From: CAYRWM01 sp964428055
GTDB lineage: Bacteria; Bacillota; Clostridia; Christensenellales; Christensenellaceae
DNA length: 64,000 nucleotides
Assembly (NCBI GenBank): GCA_964428055.1
Contig: CAYRWM010000005.1
Location: forward strand, 1-64,000
Reading direction: 5' to 3'
The position numbers and the translations under genes were made by a program. Positions 27,111 through 35,239 of the stretch are shown here, piece by piece (within the stretch, counting starts at the first letter, position 1; every line of letters starts with the position of its first letter). Below the pieces are notes generated by a model that worked only from the letters and a program-made list of their open reading frames with translations, was not told the origin of the DNA and did not search any database.

Positions 27111-28298
27111 TTATTTATCATTGAGCGCAGCTATGCCCGGGAGTTCTTTTCCTTCGAGGAACTCCAGAGAAGCGCCGCCGCCTGTAGAGATATGGCTCAT
27201 GCTGTCGGCATATCCGAGCTGTTTCACTGCAGCCGCGCTGTCGCCGCCGCCGATGATAGTCGTGCCTTCGCACTCAGCCAGTGCTTTGGCGACCGCCTTT
27301 GTGCCTTCTGCAAAAGCAGGCATTTCGAACACACCCATGGGGCCGTTCCATACAACGGTCTTTGCACTCTTGATCTCGTTCGCGAACAGAAGTCTGGTCG
27401 CGGGCCCGATATCCATTACCATCTCGTCAGCCGGTATAGCCTCAACGGGAACTATGTGGCTGGGAGCATCCGCTGCGAATTCCTTCGTTACGACAGCGTC
27501 GGATGAGATGAGCATCTTAACGCCTGTCCTGCGGGCCTTTTCCATCATTTCCTTTGCAAAGTCCAGACTGTCATAATCGCAGAGAGATTTGCCGATCTCA
27601 TATCCGTTCGCTGCTATGAACGTGGTCGCCATGCCGCCGCCGATTATCAGGCAGTCGACATTTTTGAGGAGGTTCTCTATGACGCCGATCTTGTCAGCGA
27701 CTTTGGCTCCGCCGAGTATAGCGACGAAAGGTCTCTTGGGATCATCAAGAGCTCCGCCCAGATACTCGAGTTCCTTCTCGATGAGAAGACCTGCAACGGC
27801 AGTTTTGAGATACGCTGTAACGCCCTCAGTGGAAGCGTGCGCTCTGTGCGCTGTTCCGAATGCATTGTTTACGTAGATCTCAGCCAGCGATGCGAGCTCT
27901 TTTGCGAACTCGGGATCGTTCTTTGTCTCTTCCTTGTGGAATCTCAGGTTCTCAAGGAGAACGATCTCATCCTGCGATGCCTTCTCGACAGCTTCCTTTG
28001 CCTTGTCGCCTATACAGTCTTCCGCAAATATGACTTTCTTTCCTGTAAGCTCTTCCAGACGTCCGACTACATGACAGAGTGAGAACTCTTTCTTGACTTC
28101 TCCCTTGGGTCTTCCGAGATGTGAGCAGAGGATTACTTTCGCGCCCTTGTCCATCAGGTATTTGATGGTGGGGACTGCTGCGACTATCCTGGTGTCGTCC
28201 GTGATATTGCGGTCATCGTCGAGCGGTACGTTGAAGTCCACTCTCATAAGGACCTTTTTCCCGGCTACATCGATATCTTTGACTGTTTTCTTATTCAT
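27111..28298 (-). CDS. pgk: phosphoglycerate kinase
   Basis: This enzyme transfers phosphate from 1,3-bisphosphoglycerate to ADP. The 395-residue length is standard. Motifs are LMRVDFNVPLDD, LCSHLGRPKGE (substrate-binding), RFHKEETKND, AILGGAKVADKIGVIENLL, GNPMG-type VVWNGPMGVFE and the C-terminal GGGDSAAA and STGGGASLEFLEG. It is the first gene of the glycolytic run and has a clear sigma-A-type promoter at 28333-28360. No gapdh gene is in this window. Confidence 0.97.
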   Translation of the reverse strand: MNKKTVKDIDVAGKKVLMRVDFNVPLDDDRNITDDTRIVAAVPTIKYLMDKGAKVILCSHLGRPKGEVKKEFSLCHVVGRLEELTGKKVIFAEDCIGDKAKEAVEKASQDEIVLLENLRFHKEETKNDPEFAKELASLAEIYVNNAFGTAHRAHASTEGVTAYLKTAVAGLLIEKELEYLGGALDDPKRPFVAILGGAKVADKIGVIENLLKNVDCLIIGGGMATTFIAANGYEIGKSLCDYDSLDFAKEMMEKARRTGVKMLISSDAVVTKEFAADAPSHIVPVEAIPADEMVMDIGPATRLLFANEIKSAKTVVWNGPMGVFEMPAFAEGTKAVAKALAECEGTTIIGGGDSAAAVKQLGYADSMSHISTGGGASLEFLEGKELPGIAALNDK

Positions 28299-28332
28299 TG
28301 TTGGCTCCTTGTTTTATTAAATAATATGTACA

Positions 28333-28360
28333 TATATATTGTATTAAAATTATATGTCAA
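28333..28360 (-). promoter_or_regulatory. promoter of pgk
   Basis: On the minus strand a perfect -35 TTGACA (28355-28360) and TATATA (28333-28338) are 16 bp apart, in a very A/T-rich 105-bp gap. It should drive pgk, tpiA, gpmI and possibly the genes after them. Confidence 0.75.
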
Positions 28361-28403
28361 AATCAAGAATCGGGGCATGTCTTAAGCAATATTTCCGGCT
28401 TTA

Positions 28404-28868
28404 TCAGCCAAGCCCCGGATACCCGTTCTGCCGAAGCGCTTCGTATACTCCGACGCATACCGCATTCGACAGATTGAGGCATCTCCTGTCCTCATACATC
28501 GGTATCCTCACCGTCTGATCCGGAAATCTGTCGAGGAGCTCTCTGGGAAGCCCTGCTGTCTCCTTGCCGAACACAAGGAACGGCTCAGAACCGAACACCG
28601 CGTCACTCATGAGATTCCCGACCTTCGTCGAAAAGTAATGATACTCTCCTTTAGGGTATCTCTCCCACAGTTCCTCTATGCTTTCGTAAATGCTCAGGTC
28701 CAAATACTTCCAGTAATCCAGACCCGCACGCCTTATGTGCTTCTCGTCAAGAGAGAACCCCATGGGCTTTATGACGTGGAGTCTTGAATTGGTCACCACG
28801 CATGTCCTTGCTATATTGCCCGTGTTCTGCGGGATCTCAGGTTCATGAAGTACAACGTTAACTGACAA
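28404..28868 (-). CDS. trmL: tRNA (cytidine/uridine-34-2'-O)-methyltransferase
   Basis: This SPOUT methyltransferase of 154 residues methylates the wobble-base ribose in certain leucine tRNAs. The N-terminus VVLHEPEIPQNTGNIART, the middle LVFGKETAGLP and the trefoil-knot segment VRIPMYEDRRCLNLSNAVCVGVYEA are characteristic. The start is TTG at 28868; GGAGG lies 13 nt upstream, a long spacing, and no better start is visible. It follows the aminotransferase gene by 19 bp and is last in that run. Confidence 0.92.
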   Translation of the reverse strand: MSVNVVLHEPEIPQNTGNIARTCVVTNSRLHVIKPMGFSLDEKHIRRAGLDYWKYLDLSIYESIEELWERYPKGEYHYFSTKVGNLMSDAVFGSEPFLVFGKETAGLPRELLDRFPDQTVRIPMYEDRRCLNLSNAVCVGVYEALRQNGYPGLG

Positions 28869-28887
28869 ATCGGGTCTTGAGCCTCCG

Positions 28888-30066
28888 TCACTTCAGTTCA
28901 TCGAGGAACGCCTTCATCCTCTTTACGGCCTCGGTCAGGTTTTGCATGGAAGAAGCATATGAGCATCTTATGAATCCTTCACCGCTCTCACCGAAAGCAT
29001 CGCCGGGAACGCACGCCACGCGCTTCTCCTTTATGAGACGCGTACAGAACTCCTGGGATGTAAGGCCGGTCGACGTTATGTTCGGGAACATATAGAACGC
29101 ACCCTTGGGCTCAAAGCAGTGAAGCCCCATGTCATTTAAGGCCTTGTTCAGGAACAGACGTCTTCTGTTGTAGCTGTCGCGCATCTTTTTTACCTGCGCA
29201 AAATTGGTATCCATCTCATATGAGAGAGCTTCCTCGCCCGCAACCTGGCTCACCGTCGGAGCACAGAGCATGGAATACTGATGTATCTTCACTATTGCCT
29301 TTATGACTTCTTCGGGACCGGCGGCATAGCCGAGTCTGAATCCCGTCATGGCAAAAGATTTCGAAAAACCGTTAATGACCACACATCTGTCGTATATCTC
29401 CGGAAACTCCGCTATGGAGACATGACGTCCCGAATACGTAAGCTCGGAATATATCTCGTCGGATATGACGAACAGATCATGCTTCACTATTATGTCGACT
29501 ATCTCCCGATAGTCATCCAGAGTCATTATGGCACCGGTAGGATTGTTCGGGAAAGGCAGAACTATCGCCTTGGTCTTTTCGGTAACGGCCTTTTCTATGG
29601 CCTCGGGCCTGAGTTTGAACTCGTCCTCTTCAAAACACTCCATAGCGACCGGCACGCCGTTGGCAAAAGTCACGCTGGGCATATATGAAACGTAGGACGG
29701 GGCCGGGATCAGCACCTCGTCACCGGGATCGATGACCGCGCGGAAACACAGATCGAGAGCCTCAGATGCTCCGACCGTTACAAGTATCTGCTTTTCAGGG
29801 TCATAGCTGAGCGAGAATCTCATATCCAGATATTTCGATATGAGCCTTCTCAGTTTTATCGTGCCGTAGTTGGACGTATAATGTGTCATGCCCTTTTCTA
29901 TGCTGAATATGGCAGATTCTCTTATATTCCAGGGCGTGACGAAATCAGGTTCTCCGACACCCAGCGATATGGCATCTTTCATGCCGCTGGCTATATCAAA
30001 GAACTTCCTTATCCCCGACGGGGGAACATCTTTAACATGAGTGGCTATAAAGCTTTCTCTCTTCAC
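28888..30066 (-). CDS. class I/II PLP-dependent aminotransferase
   Basis: This 392-residue aminotransferase of fold type I has SLGVGEPDF, HYTSNYG, PNNPTGA and the PLP lysine in NGFSKSFAMTGFRLGY. FPNITSTG and GEGFIRCSYASS close the protein. It resembles PatA/AspB-like enzymes, which act on aspartate or N-acetyl-diaminopimelate. The start is GTG, overlapping the stop of the Lrp gene by 4 nt. Pairing with an Lrp regulator and a second aminotransferase suggests amino-acid-responsive control. Specificity cannot be assigned. Confidence 0.9.
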   Translation of the reverse strand: MKRESFIATHVKDVPPSGIRKFFDIASGMKDAISLGVGEPDFVTPWNIRESAIFSIEKGMTHYTSNYGTIKLRRLISKYLDMRFSLSYDPEKQILVTVGASEALDLCFRAVIDPGDEVLIPAPSYVSYMPSVTFANGVPVAMECFEEDEFKLRPEAIEKAVTEKTKAIVLPFPNNPTGAIMTLDDYREIVDIIVKHDLFVISDEIYSELTYSGRHVSIAEFPEIYDRCVVINGFSKSFAMTGFRLGYAAGPEEVIKAIVKIHQYSMLCAPTVSQVAGEEALSYEMDTNFAQVKKMRDSYNRRRLFLNKALNDMGLHCFEPKGAFYMFPNITSTGLTSQEFCTRLIKEKRVACVPGDAFGESGEGFIRCSYASSMQNLTEAVKRMKAFLDELK

Positions 30067-30563
30067 GGGGTTACCACCAATCTGTCCTCATGTTCCTCAG
30101 GTACCAGAACGACTCCGTTCTCCTTGTATTTTCTCATTATGAAAACGGTCTGGGTACTCGTTACGCCGTCTATGACAGCGAGCTTTTCAAACACGAATTT
30201 GGAGATGTTCTTTATGCTGTCGCTCTCCATCCTGACTGCAAGATCATACGCTCCGGCCATAAGATACACGCCTTTTATCTCGCTGTATCTGTATATCCTC
30301 TTTGCGATATCGTCATATCCGATGTCGCGCTGAGGTGTGACCTTGAGCTCTATCAGAGCCTCGACCTTATCGTCATCAAGGTTCTCCCTGTTGACGACAG
30401 CAATGTATTTGACTATGGACTTATCCTTTTCCAGGTTCTCTATCGCCTCTCTGACGCTTTTTGCATCGGAGTTCAGCATCATGGCCATCTCTTCATCTGT
30501 AAGAGTGGAATCCTCTTCGAGCAGAGCCAGAAGATCGAGTTCGAGTTTACTCTTCTTTTTCAT
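30063..30563 (-). CDS. Lrp/AsnC family transcriptional regulator
   Basis: This 166-residue regulator has an N-terminal winged helix-turn-helix (LLALLEEDSTLTDEEMAMMLNSDAKSVREAIENLEKDKSIVKY, about 9-52). The RAM ligand-binding domain covers about 65-145 (ALIELKVTPQRDIGYDDIAKRIYRY, VYLMAGAYDLAVRME). Lrp proteins bind amino acids and control amino-acid metabolism. It lies between two aminotransferase genes in one minus-strand run and probably regulates them. The tail of about 20 residues past the RAM domain is slightly longer than usual. Confidence 0.92.
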   Translation of the reverse strand: MKKKSKLELDLLALLEEDSTLTDEEMAMMLNSDAKSVREAIENLEKDKSIVKYIAVVNRENLDDDKVEALIELKVTPQRDIGYDDIAKRIYRYSEIKGVYLMAGAYDLAVRMESDSIKNISKFVFEKLAVIDGVTSTQTVFIMRKYKENGVVLVPEEHEDRLVVTP

Positions 30564-30579
30564 AGTATGCCTCCCCTTA

Positions 30580-31770
30580 TCATTTAAGCATATCGATGAA
30601 TTCCGCTATCCTTCTGCAGCCTTCCTCTATAACATCTCTGGAAGTCGCATAGGACAGTCTTATATAGTCATCCGCGCCGAACGGAAGTCCGGGGACCGCC
30701 GCCACATACTTGTGCCGGAGCAGCAGATCACAGAAACTCATGGAGCCTTCAACGGTCTCGCCGTCTATGCTCTTCCCCTTGACGGCGGATATGTTCACCA
30801 ACGCATAGAACGCTCCCTGCGGCTTTCTGCAGGAAAGACCGTCGATACTGTTAATGAGATCGACGATCAGGTCTCTCCTGAGTTTATACTCAGCGACCAT
30901 TTCAGCAAGATCATCCTGCGGTCCGTTGAGAGCAGCGACAGATGCGTACTGCGCTATGGAATTCGGATTGGATGAAGCATGGCTCTGGTAGCTCGACATC
31001 ACTGAAGCGGCCTTGCCGTTTGACGCGGTGTAGCCGATACGCCAGCCTGTCATGGCATATGTCTTGGACATGCCGTTGACCAGTATGGTACGCTCCTTGG
31101 CATCTTCGGAAAGAGTCGGGAAACTCACGAAATCACCGTCATAAACCAGCTCATCATATATCTCGTCTGCAATCACATGCAGATCGTATTCCTTTGCGAC
31201 CGCAGCGATATCCTCGAGCGACTTTCTCGAATAGACGCATCCGCACGGATTTGAAGGATTTGTCACGAGGATAACTTTTGTCTTGTCCGTAATAGCAGCC
31301 TTAAGATCCTCTATGCGCGGCTCAAAGTTATTGCTTTCCGCACATTCCACGAACACCGGAACACCGTCCGCCATCCTGACGAGTTCGGGATAGGTCACCC
31401 AATACGGAGTCGCTATTATTACTTCATCGCCTCTGTTAACGGTCGCCTGAAAAGCGTTGAACAGCGAATGCTTGGCTCCGTTGGATATAACGATATCCTT
31501 AAAATCATACTCAAGGCCGTATCTTCTTTTAAGCCTTGCAGCCACAGCCTCTCTCAGTTCCTTTATGCCGGCAGCGGCGGTATACTTCGTCTTGCCTGAT
31601 GAAATGGCATCATGAGCCGCTTCCTTTATATATTCAGGCGTATCATAATCAGGCTCACCCGCTCCGAATCCGACGACATCAAAACCCTCGGACCTGAGCT
31701 GTGCGGCTTTGGCAGAGATCTCCAGTGTAGCCGATGGTGCAATCCTCAAAGCCTTTTCCGAATATCGCAT
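30580..31770 (-). CDS. aspartate aminotransferase-type PLP enzyme
   Basis: This is a 396-residue class I aminotransferase. It shows SEKALRIAPSATLEI, GFGAGEPDYDTP, NPSNPCG, DEIYDELVYD and the PLP lysine in NGMSKTYAMTGWRIGY, and ends with IRLSYATS. The pattern is that of subgroup Ib aspartate aminotransferases. The ATG at 31770 is the start: GGAGG lies 6 nt before it. An in-frame TTG 12 nt upstream overlaps that ribosome binding site and is unlikely. It heads the aspC-like, lrp, aminotransferase, trmL run. Confidence 0.92.
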   Translation of the reverse strand: MRYSEKALRIAPSATLEISAKAAQLRSEGFDVVGFGAGEPDYDTPEYIKEAAHDAISSGKTKYTAAAGIKELREAVAARLKRRYGLEYDFKDIVISNGAKHSLFNAFQATVNRGDEVIIATPYWVTYPELVRMADGVPVFVECAESNNFEPRIEDLKAAITDKTKVILVTNPSNPCGCVYSRKSLEDIAAVAKEYDLHVIADEIYDELVYDGDFVSFPTLSEDAKERTILVNGMSKTYAMTGWRIGYTASNGKAASVMSSYQSHASSNPNSIAQYASVAALNGPQDDLAEMVAEYKLRRDLIVDLINSIDGLSCRKPQGAFYALVNISAVKGKSIDGETVEGSMSFCDLLLRHKYVAAVPGLPFGADDYIRLSYATSRDVIEEGCRRIAEFIDMLK

Positions 31771-31817
31771 TTTCCCCTCCAATAATCAGTAAATATTTAA
31801 ATATTTTTTCATTTTGT

Positions 31818-31846
31818 ATTTTATCACAGAGAAATGCAAATCACAA
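31818..31846 (-). promoter_or_regulatory. promoter of the aminotransferase-lrp run
   Basis: On the minus strand TTGTGA (31841-31846) and TAAAAT (31818-31823) are separated by 17 bp, about 48 bp before the start codon. Confidence 0.6.
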
Positions 31847-31902
31847 TAAATATACTGTATAAGAAAGCACTTCTCTCAAAGACGGCAAACATCGCTGAAT
31901 CC

Positions 31903-31931
31903 TTGATTTTTTCCCGTCTTTACCTTATCAT
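31903..31931 (+). promoter_or_regulatory. promoter of degV
   Basis: TTGATT (31903-31908) and TATCAT (31926-31931) have a 17-bp spacer, about 60 bp before the degV start and divergent from the aminotransferase promoter. An AAAGACGG/CCGTCTTT pair (31878-31885, 31914-31921) flanks the -35. Confidence 0.6.
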
Positions 31932-31991
31932 TTACCTATAGTCATTTGTTTATGATTCATTTTATTTTCTAATATGTTTTGGAGGGATAAT

Positions 31992-32873
31992 ATGTCTGAT
32001 TTTATCATTGCGACCGTATCTTCATGCGATCTTCCCAAAGAGTATCTTCAGGAACACAATATAGAGCTTCTGTGCTACCCCTATTCAATAGGCGGCGAGG
32101 ACTGTTTAGACGACTGCGATCAGGACAAACAGAATGCCGTATACAAAAGGATGAGAGCAGGTGAATTCGTTGATACTTCCATGATCAACGAGTACGCATA
32201 TGAGGAGTTCTTTGAAAGACTCATGAGCACCGGCAAGGATGTACTGTTCCTGGATATGGGCAAACACATGTCTTCCTCACATATAAACAAGGAAAAAGCA
32301 TCCGAAAAGATAAACGAAAAGTACAAGGATGCTCCCAACCGCCTCTACTCAGATGAGACGTACTCCATGAGCGGCGGCCTCGGCTGGATAGTTGACGGCG
32401 CGAGAAAGCAGAGAGACGAGGGCAAATCCTTCGATGAGACGATCCAGTGGGTAAAGGACAATCAGCTCCACGTTCAGCACTGGTTCACGGTCGATGACCT
32501 CAAATGGCTGAGCAGAACGGGAAGAGTCTCGAACGCTGCGGCCATGGTCGGCGGCATGTTCAATATAAAGCCCGTTCTCTTCACGGATTCGGACGGAAGG
32601 CTCACGGTCATGAACAAGGTCCGCGGACGTAAAAAGGCGCTGCTCACTATACTTGAGCGCATGAAGCTCGATATCGACCAGCCTGACGGAGGCTATGTCA
32701 TAATAAACCATGCCGACTGTCTGGAGGACGCTGAGTTCATGAAACAGAAGGTTAAGGAGACATTCCCGAACATAGGTCAGATAGATATTTTCAATCTTTC
32801 GACCATCATAGGCGCACACTGCGGACCGGGTCTGTTCACCATCTTCTATCACGGCACTCACAGATATAAATAA
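31992..32873 (+). CDS. DegV family fatty-acid-binding protein
   Basis: This 293-residue protein of the DegV (FakB) family binds a fatty acid and in other Firmicutes presents it to the kinase FakA. It has the N-terminal segment ATVSSCDLP, then FVDTSMINEYAYEEFF (the T-S loop that binds the carboxyl head group), and later WLSRTGRVS, MFNIKPVLF and GAHCGPGLFTIFY near the C-terminus. The start is the ATG at 31992, since GGAGGG (31981-31986) precedes it; an ATG 18 nt upstream lacks one. It is a single-gene unit with its own promoter and terminator. Confidence 0.93.
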   Translation: MSDFIIATVSSCDLPKEYLQEHNIELLCYPYSIGGEDCLDDCDQDKQNAVYKRMRAGEFVDTSMINEYAYEEFFERLMSTGKDVLFLDMGKHMSSSHINKEKASEKINEKYKDAPNRLYSDETYSMSGGLGWIVDGARKQRDEGKSFDETIQWVKDNQLHVQHWFTVDDLKWLSRTGRVSNAAAMVGGMFNIKPVLFTDSDGRLTVMNKVRGRKKALLTILERMKLDIDQPDGGYVIINHADCLEDAEFMKQKVKETFPNIGQIDIFNLSTIIGAHCGPGLFTIFYHGTHRYK

Positions 32874-32891
32874 GCCTTTTTGTAAAGCTGA

Positions 32892-32919
32892 CCTGCCGCT
32901 TCAAAGCGGCAGGTTTTTT
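32892..32919 (+). terminator. intrinsic terminator after degV
   Basis: A 9-bp GC-rich stem (CCTGCCGCT, 32892-32900, with AGCGGCAGG, 32905-32913) and a TCAA loop are followed by TTTTTT. Confidence 0.93.
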
Positions 32920-32966
32920 ATGCTCTGCAGCGCTGTTTAAGGCCCGTCTGATGTGCCAAAAACTTG

Positions 32967-32995
32967 TTGACTATTATATACTCCGATGCTATAAT
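32967..32995 (+). promoter_or_regulatory. strong promoter of the tRNA cluster
   Basis: TTGACT (32967-32972) and a perfect TATAAT (32990-32995) are spaced by 17 bp, about 65 bp upstream of tRNA-Arg. The intervening leader would be removed by RNase processing. Confidence 0.85.
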
Positions 32996-33060
32996 CAATT
33001 ATTGTCAGCCGCTCCGTAAAGCGTTGTTTTACAGGCGGAAAGACAACTGAAGAATAGCGA

Positions 33061-33134
33061 GCGCCTGTAGCTCAGCTGGATAGAGCAACGGCCTTCTAAG
33101 CCGTGTGTCCGGGGTTCGAGTCCCTGCAGGCGCG
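33061..33134 (+). tRNA. tRNA-Arg (TCT)
   Basis: The acceptor stem GCGCCTG pairs with CAGGCGC (33127-33133), and G33134 is the discriminator. The anticodon stem ACGGC/GCCGT encloses the loop CTTCTAA, so the anticodon is TCT, reading AGA/AGG. The T-arm TTCGAGT is normal. The 3' CCA is not encoded; CCC follows instead. It is the first of four tRNAs in one transcript. Confidence 0.95.
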
Positions 33135-33146
33135 CCCCTCTTCTAT

Positions 33147-33224
33147 GGTGGGTATAGCTCAGTTGGTTAGAGTGCCAGGTTGTGGCCCTGGAGGCCGTGG
33201 GTTCGAGTCCCACTACCCACCCCA
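33147..33224 (+). tRNA. tRNA-His (GTG)
   Basis: The acceptor GTGGGTA (33148-33154) pairs with TACCCAC (33214-33220). The extra G at -1 (33147) faces C73 (33221), the mark of tRNA-His. The stem CCAGG/CCTGG holds the loop TTGTGGC, anticodon GTG. CCA is encoded (33222-33224). Confidence 0.96.
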
Positions 33225-33232
33225 CTTTTCTT

Positions 33233-33307
33233 TGGGGTGTAGCCAAGGGGTAAGGCAAGGGACTTTGACTCCCTCATTCGTAGGTTCAAATCCTGCCACC
33301 CCAGCCA
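33233..33307 (+). tRNA. tRNA-Gln (TTG)
   Basis: The acceptor TGGGGTG pairs with CACCCCA (33297-33303), and the discriminator is G33304. The stem AGGGA/TCCCT encloses CTTTGAC, anticodon TTG. CCA is encoded (33305-33307). Confidence 0.96.
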
Positions 33308-33313
33308 ATATAT

Positions 33314-33389
33314 GACCCATTAGCTCAGTCGGTAGAGCACTTGACTTTTAATCAAGGTGTCCGGAGTTCGAATCTCCGATGGGTCACCA
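33314..33389 (+). tRNA. tRNA-Lys (TTT)
   Basis: The acceptor GACCCAT pairs with ATGGGTC (33379-33385), and the discriminator is A33386. The stem CTTGA/TCAAG encloses CTTTTAA, anticodon TTT. CCA is encoded (33387-33389). Confidence 0.97.
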
Positions 33390-33390
33390 A

Positions 33391-33423
33391 AAAACCGGTT
33401 CAAAGTGTGAACCGGTTTTTTTG
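33391..33423. terminator. bidirectional terminator after the tRNA cluster
   Basis: A perfect 12-bp stem (33391-33402 with 33408-33419; core AACCGGTTCA) has a 5-nt loop and runs into eight T. The A-run at its start gives a U-tract on the minus strand too, so it can also end the convergent sugar-isomerase transcript. Confidence 0.92.
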
Positions 33424-33449
33424 ATTGCCTTTTGTGTCTTTTAACTGGA

Positions 33450-34298
33450 TCATTTGATGCCGCAGTCTTCCCTTAAGTATCTTACCGACTCTTGGAGCAT
33501 CTCCTTGTCACCGCAGACTTCAAGCGTTGACGCCTCGATGTTGCAGTCTCTTAAGACTTCGCAAACTTCCTTTACAGGGATTATGCCCGCGCCGATCGGG
33601 ATGGTGCAGAATCCGCAGCCGTACTGCTTTCCGCGCCTAGGCAGCCATGACTCATCAAGATCCTTCCAGTGGATATGCTTTATCTGATCCTTGAACTCCT
33701 TAGCGAGCTCCACCGGGTCGGATCCGCCCAGCCATGAGTTTCCGGTGTCGAGATTGATGCCGAGAGCAGGATCGTTATCCAGAAGATCCATTATGTCGTG
33801 CAGTCCCTTTGCGGTGTCAGTCAGGGGACCGTGGGGCTCGAGCAGTATCTCGCAGCCGTAGTCCTTTGCCATACGGAGAGGCTCGTAGAGCTTTTCCGCA
33901 ACGGCGTAGCACTGATTCTCCCAGCTCTGTTTCTTCGCCCATTCCGTAACGGGCGCCTGATCCGTGGTTATGCAGTACTTGATGCCTATCGATGCTGCGA
34001 TCTTTATAGCCTTCATCATTTCATGGGTACCGTATCTCTGCGGATACACGGGATCTATTATCGCTCCGTGCATGCTCATACAGTCGATGTGAAGGCCGTA
34101 CTTGTCAAACAGCTTCTTGATATCAAATGGATTCGCGTCCAGCGAGAACGACGCCATATATCCGGCGTTGTCTCCGATCTGTCCGCCGCCGTGCGTATCA
34201 GTCAGATCCGCACTGGTAAATCCCCATTCATGCAGCAGCTGCAGCTGCCTCTCAACATTGGTCCATGGTTCCACCAAAGCAAATGCGCCTATATTCAT
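33450..34298 (-). CDS. sugar phosphate isomerase/epimerase family TIM-barrel protein
   Basis: This 282-residue member of the xylose-isomerase-like TIM barrel family (IolE, hydroxypyruvate isomerase, AP endonuclease 2 relatives) carries the metal-ligand segments LLEPHGPL, GINLDTGNSW, KHIHWKDLD and a late Glu in STLEVCGD. The substrate cannot be read. A strong GAGGAGGT ribosome binding site precedes the start. It lies downstream of a transaldolase-family gene in the same direction, which suggests pentose, hexose or polyol conversion together. No transporter is adjacent. Confidence 0.88.
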   Translation of the reverse strand: MNIGAFALVEPWTNVERQLQLLHEWGFTSADLTDTHGGGQIGDNAGYMASFSLDANPFDIKKLFDKYGLHIDCMSMHGAIIDPVYPQRYGTHEMMKAIKIAASIGIKYCITTDQAPVTEWAKKQSWENQCYAVAEKLYEPLRMAKDYGCEILLEPHGPLTDTAKGLHDIMDLLDNDPALGINLDTGNSWLGGSDPVELAKEFKDQIKHIHWKDLDESWLPRRGKQYGCGFCTIPIGAGIIPVKEVCEVLRDCNIEASTLEVCGDKEMLQESVRYLREDCGIK

Positions 34299-34445
34299 CC
34301 TGGTTACCTCCTCTTTTTTTCCTGTTTAATATAACTTTCCGTATTATAAACATCAGCGGACGAGCTCCGCCCCGCGCATAGCCTCGTTTATGAGGGTATC
34401 CGTGTTCCATCCCTTCCTTGGACAGCGTTTACCGTCACTGTCCTT

Positions 34446-35147
34446 TTAGTCCTTCTGTGTCTCCTTCATCTTCTGTAGATGAAGTCCTTCAACATCGTTA
34501 ACGAGCTTAAAGAAGTCGGATGTGAACGTCTCTTCAGCCGTAAGAGTCGAATCATGCTTTATAAGCGCTCTTAACACTTCCGGAGCTGCCGTGACCGCGC
34601 CTATACCGTATCTGCAAAGGGATTCAACCTGATGAGTGTTCTTGAAACTCGCCGCAAGGACATCGGCATTGAGACCGTGCACCCTGAACATATCATGTAT
34701 GTTTTTCGCGACCTGCAGGCCATCGAAGCCCATATTGTCTATCCTGTTGACATATGGAGCCGTATATCTTGCGCCTGCTTTCGCTGCCATGAATGCCTGC
34801 ATCGATGTATATATGGCGGTCGCCGTTATATTGATCCCTTCCTTTTTAAGCATGGGTATAGCCCTCATGCCCTCCTTGGTAACCGGGACCTTTATGAACA
34901 TGTCCTCGCCTATGTACTTTAAGAGAAAATGCGCTTCCTCTATCATCTTCTCCGTGCTCTCCGAAATGAGCTGAGCATGAAGCTGGCATCCGTCGGGGAT
35001 AAGATCATAAATCTTCTTCAGCAGTTTGACCGGGTTTTCGCCGGCCGCCCTCAGTATGGTCGGATTTGTCGTGACTCCGTCGTAAGGGTAGTCATTGTAA
35101 AGCATCTCTATCTCTTTTATATCAGCATTGTCAATCAGTACGAGCAT
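34446..35147 (-). CDS. transaldolase / fructose-6-phosphate aldolase family protein
   Basis: This 233-residue class I aldolase of the small TalC/FSA-like family begins VLIDNADIKEIEML, followed by GVTTNPTIL. The Schiff-base lysine lies in MFIKVPVTKEG. Further family strands are INITATAIYTSMQAF, YVNRIDNMG and VLAASFKN. It either transfers dihydroxyacetone units (transaldolase) or makes fructose 6-phosphate (FSA). The C-terminus (LVNDVEGLHLQKMKETQKD) is longer than in typical FSA. The reading frame stays open for 30 codons beyond its TAA stop (see findings). Confidence 0.9.
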   Translation of the reverse strand: MLVLIDNADIKEIEMLYNDYPYDGVTTNPTILRAAGENPVKLLKKIYDLIPDGCQLHAQLISESTEKMIEEAHFLLKYIGEDMFIKVPVTKEGMRAIPMLKKEGINITATAIYTSMQAFMAAKAGARYTAPYVNRIDNMGFDGLQVAKNIHDMFRVHGLNADVLAASFKNTHQVESLCRYGIGAVTAAPEVLRALIKHDSTLTAEETFTSDFFKLVNDVEGLHLQKMKETQKD

Positions 35148-35178
35148 TCTCTATTACCTCTCATTATTCTTACATTAA

Positions 35179-35187
35179 ATTATATCA
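35179..35187 (-). promoter_or_regulatory. extended -10 promoter of the transaldolase-isomerase pair
   Basis: On the minus strand TGATATAAT is an ideal extended -10, about 32 bp before the ATG. It directly abuts the U-tract of the etfA terminator. Confidence 0.6.
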
Positions 35188-35219
35188 AAAAAGCAGATAT
35201 GCCAAAAGACATATCTGCT
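35187..35219 (-). terminator. intrinsic terminator after acd-etfB-etfA
   Basis: A perfect 10-bp stem (AGCAGATATG, 35192-35201, with CATATCTGCT, 35210-35219) with an 8-nt loop is followed on the minus strand by TTTTTT. It closes the acyl-CoA dehydrogenase/ETF operon. Confidence 0.9.
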
Positions 35220-35239
35220 CATTTTTACACTGAATCGTA

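Noticed and set aside
31878..31921. AAAGACGG/CCGTCTTT inverted repeat in the degV promoter region as a terminator or riboswitch.
   Set aside because: The arms are 28 nt apart, with the -35 between them and no U-tract at the right place. It was mentioned only in the promoter entry.
33061..33134. tRNA-Arg as a possible pseudogene because CCA is not encoded.
   Set aside because: All stems pair, the anticodon loop is normal and it lies in an expressed cluster. Bacteria with a CCA-adding enzyme often have some tRNAs without encoded CCA.
34419..34446. Inverted repeat GGACAG/CTGTCC with TTTT just after the transaldolase gene.
   Set aside because: The T-run is on the plus strand, where no gene ends; on the minus strand no U-tract follows. 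It may simply reflect the repeated Lys-Asp codons around the stop.
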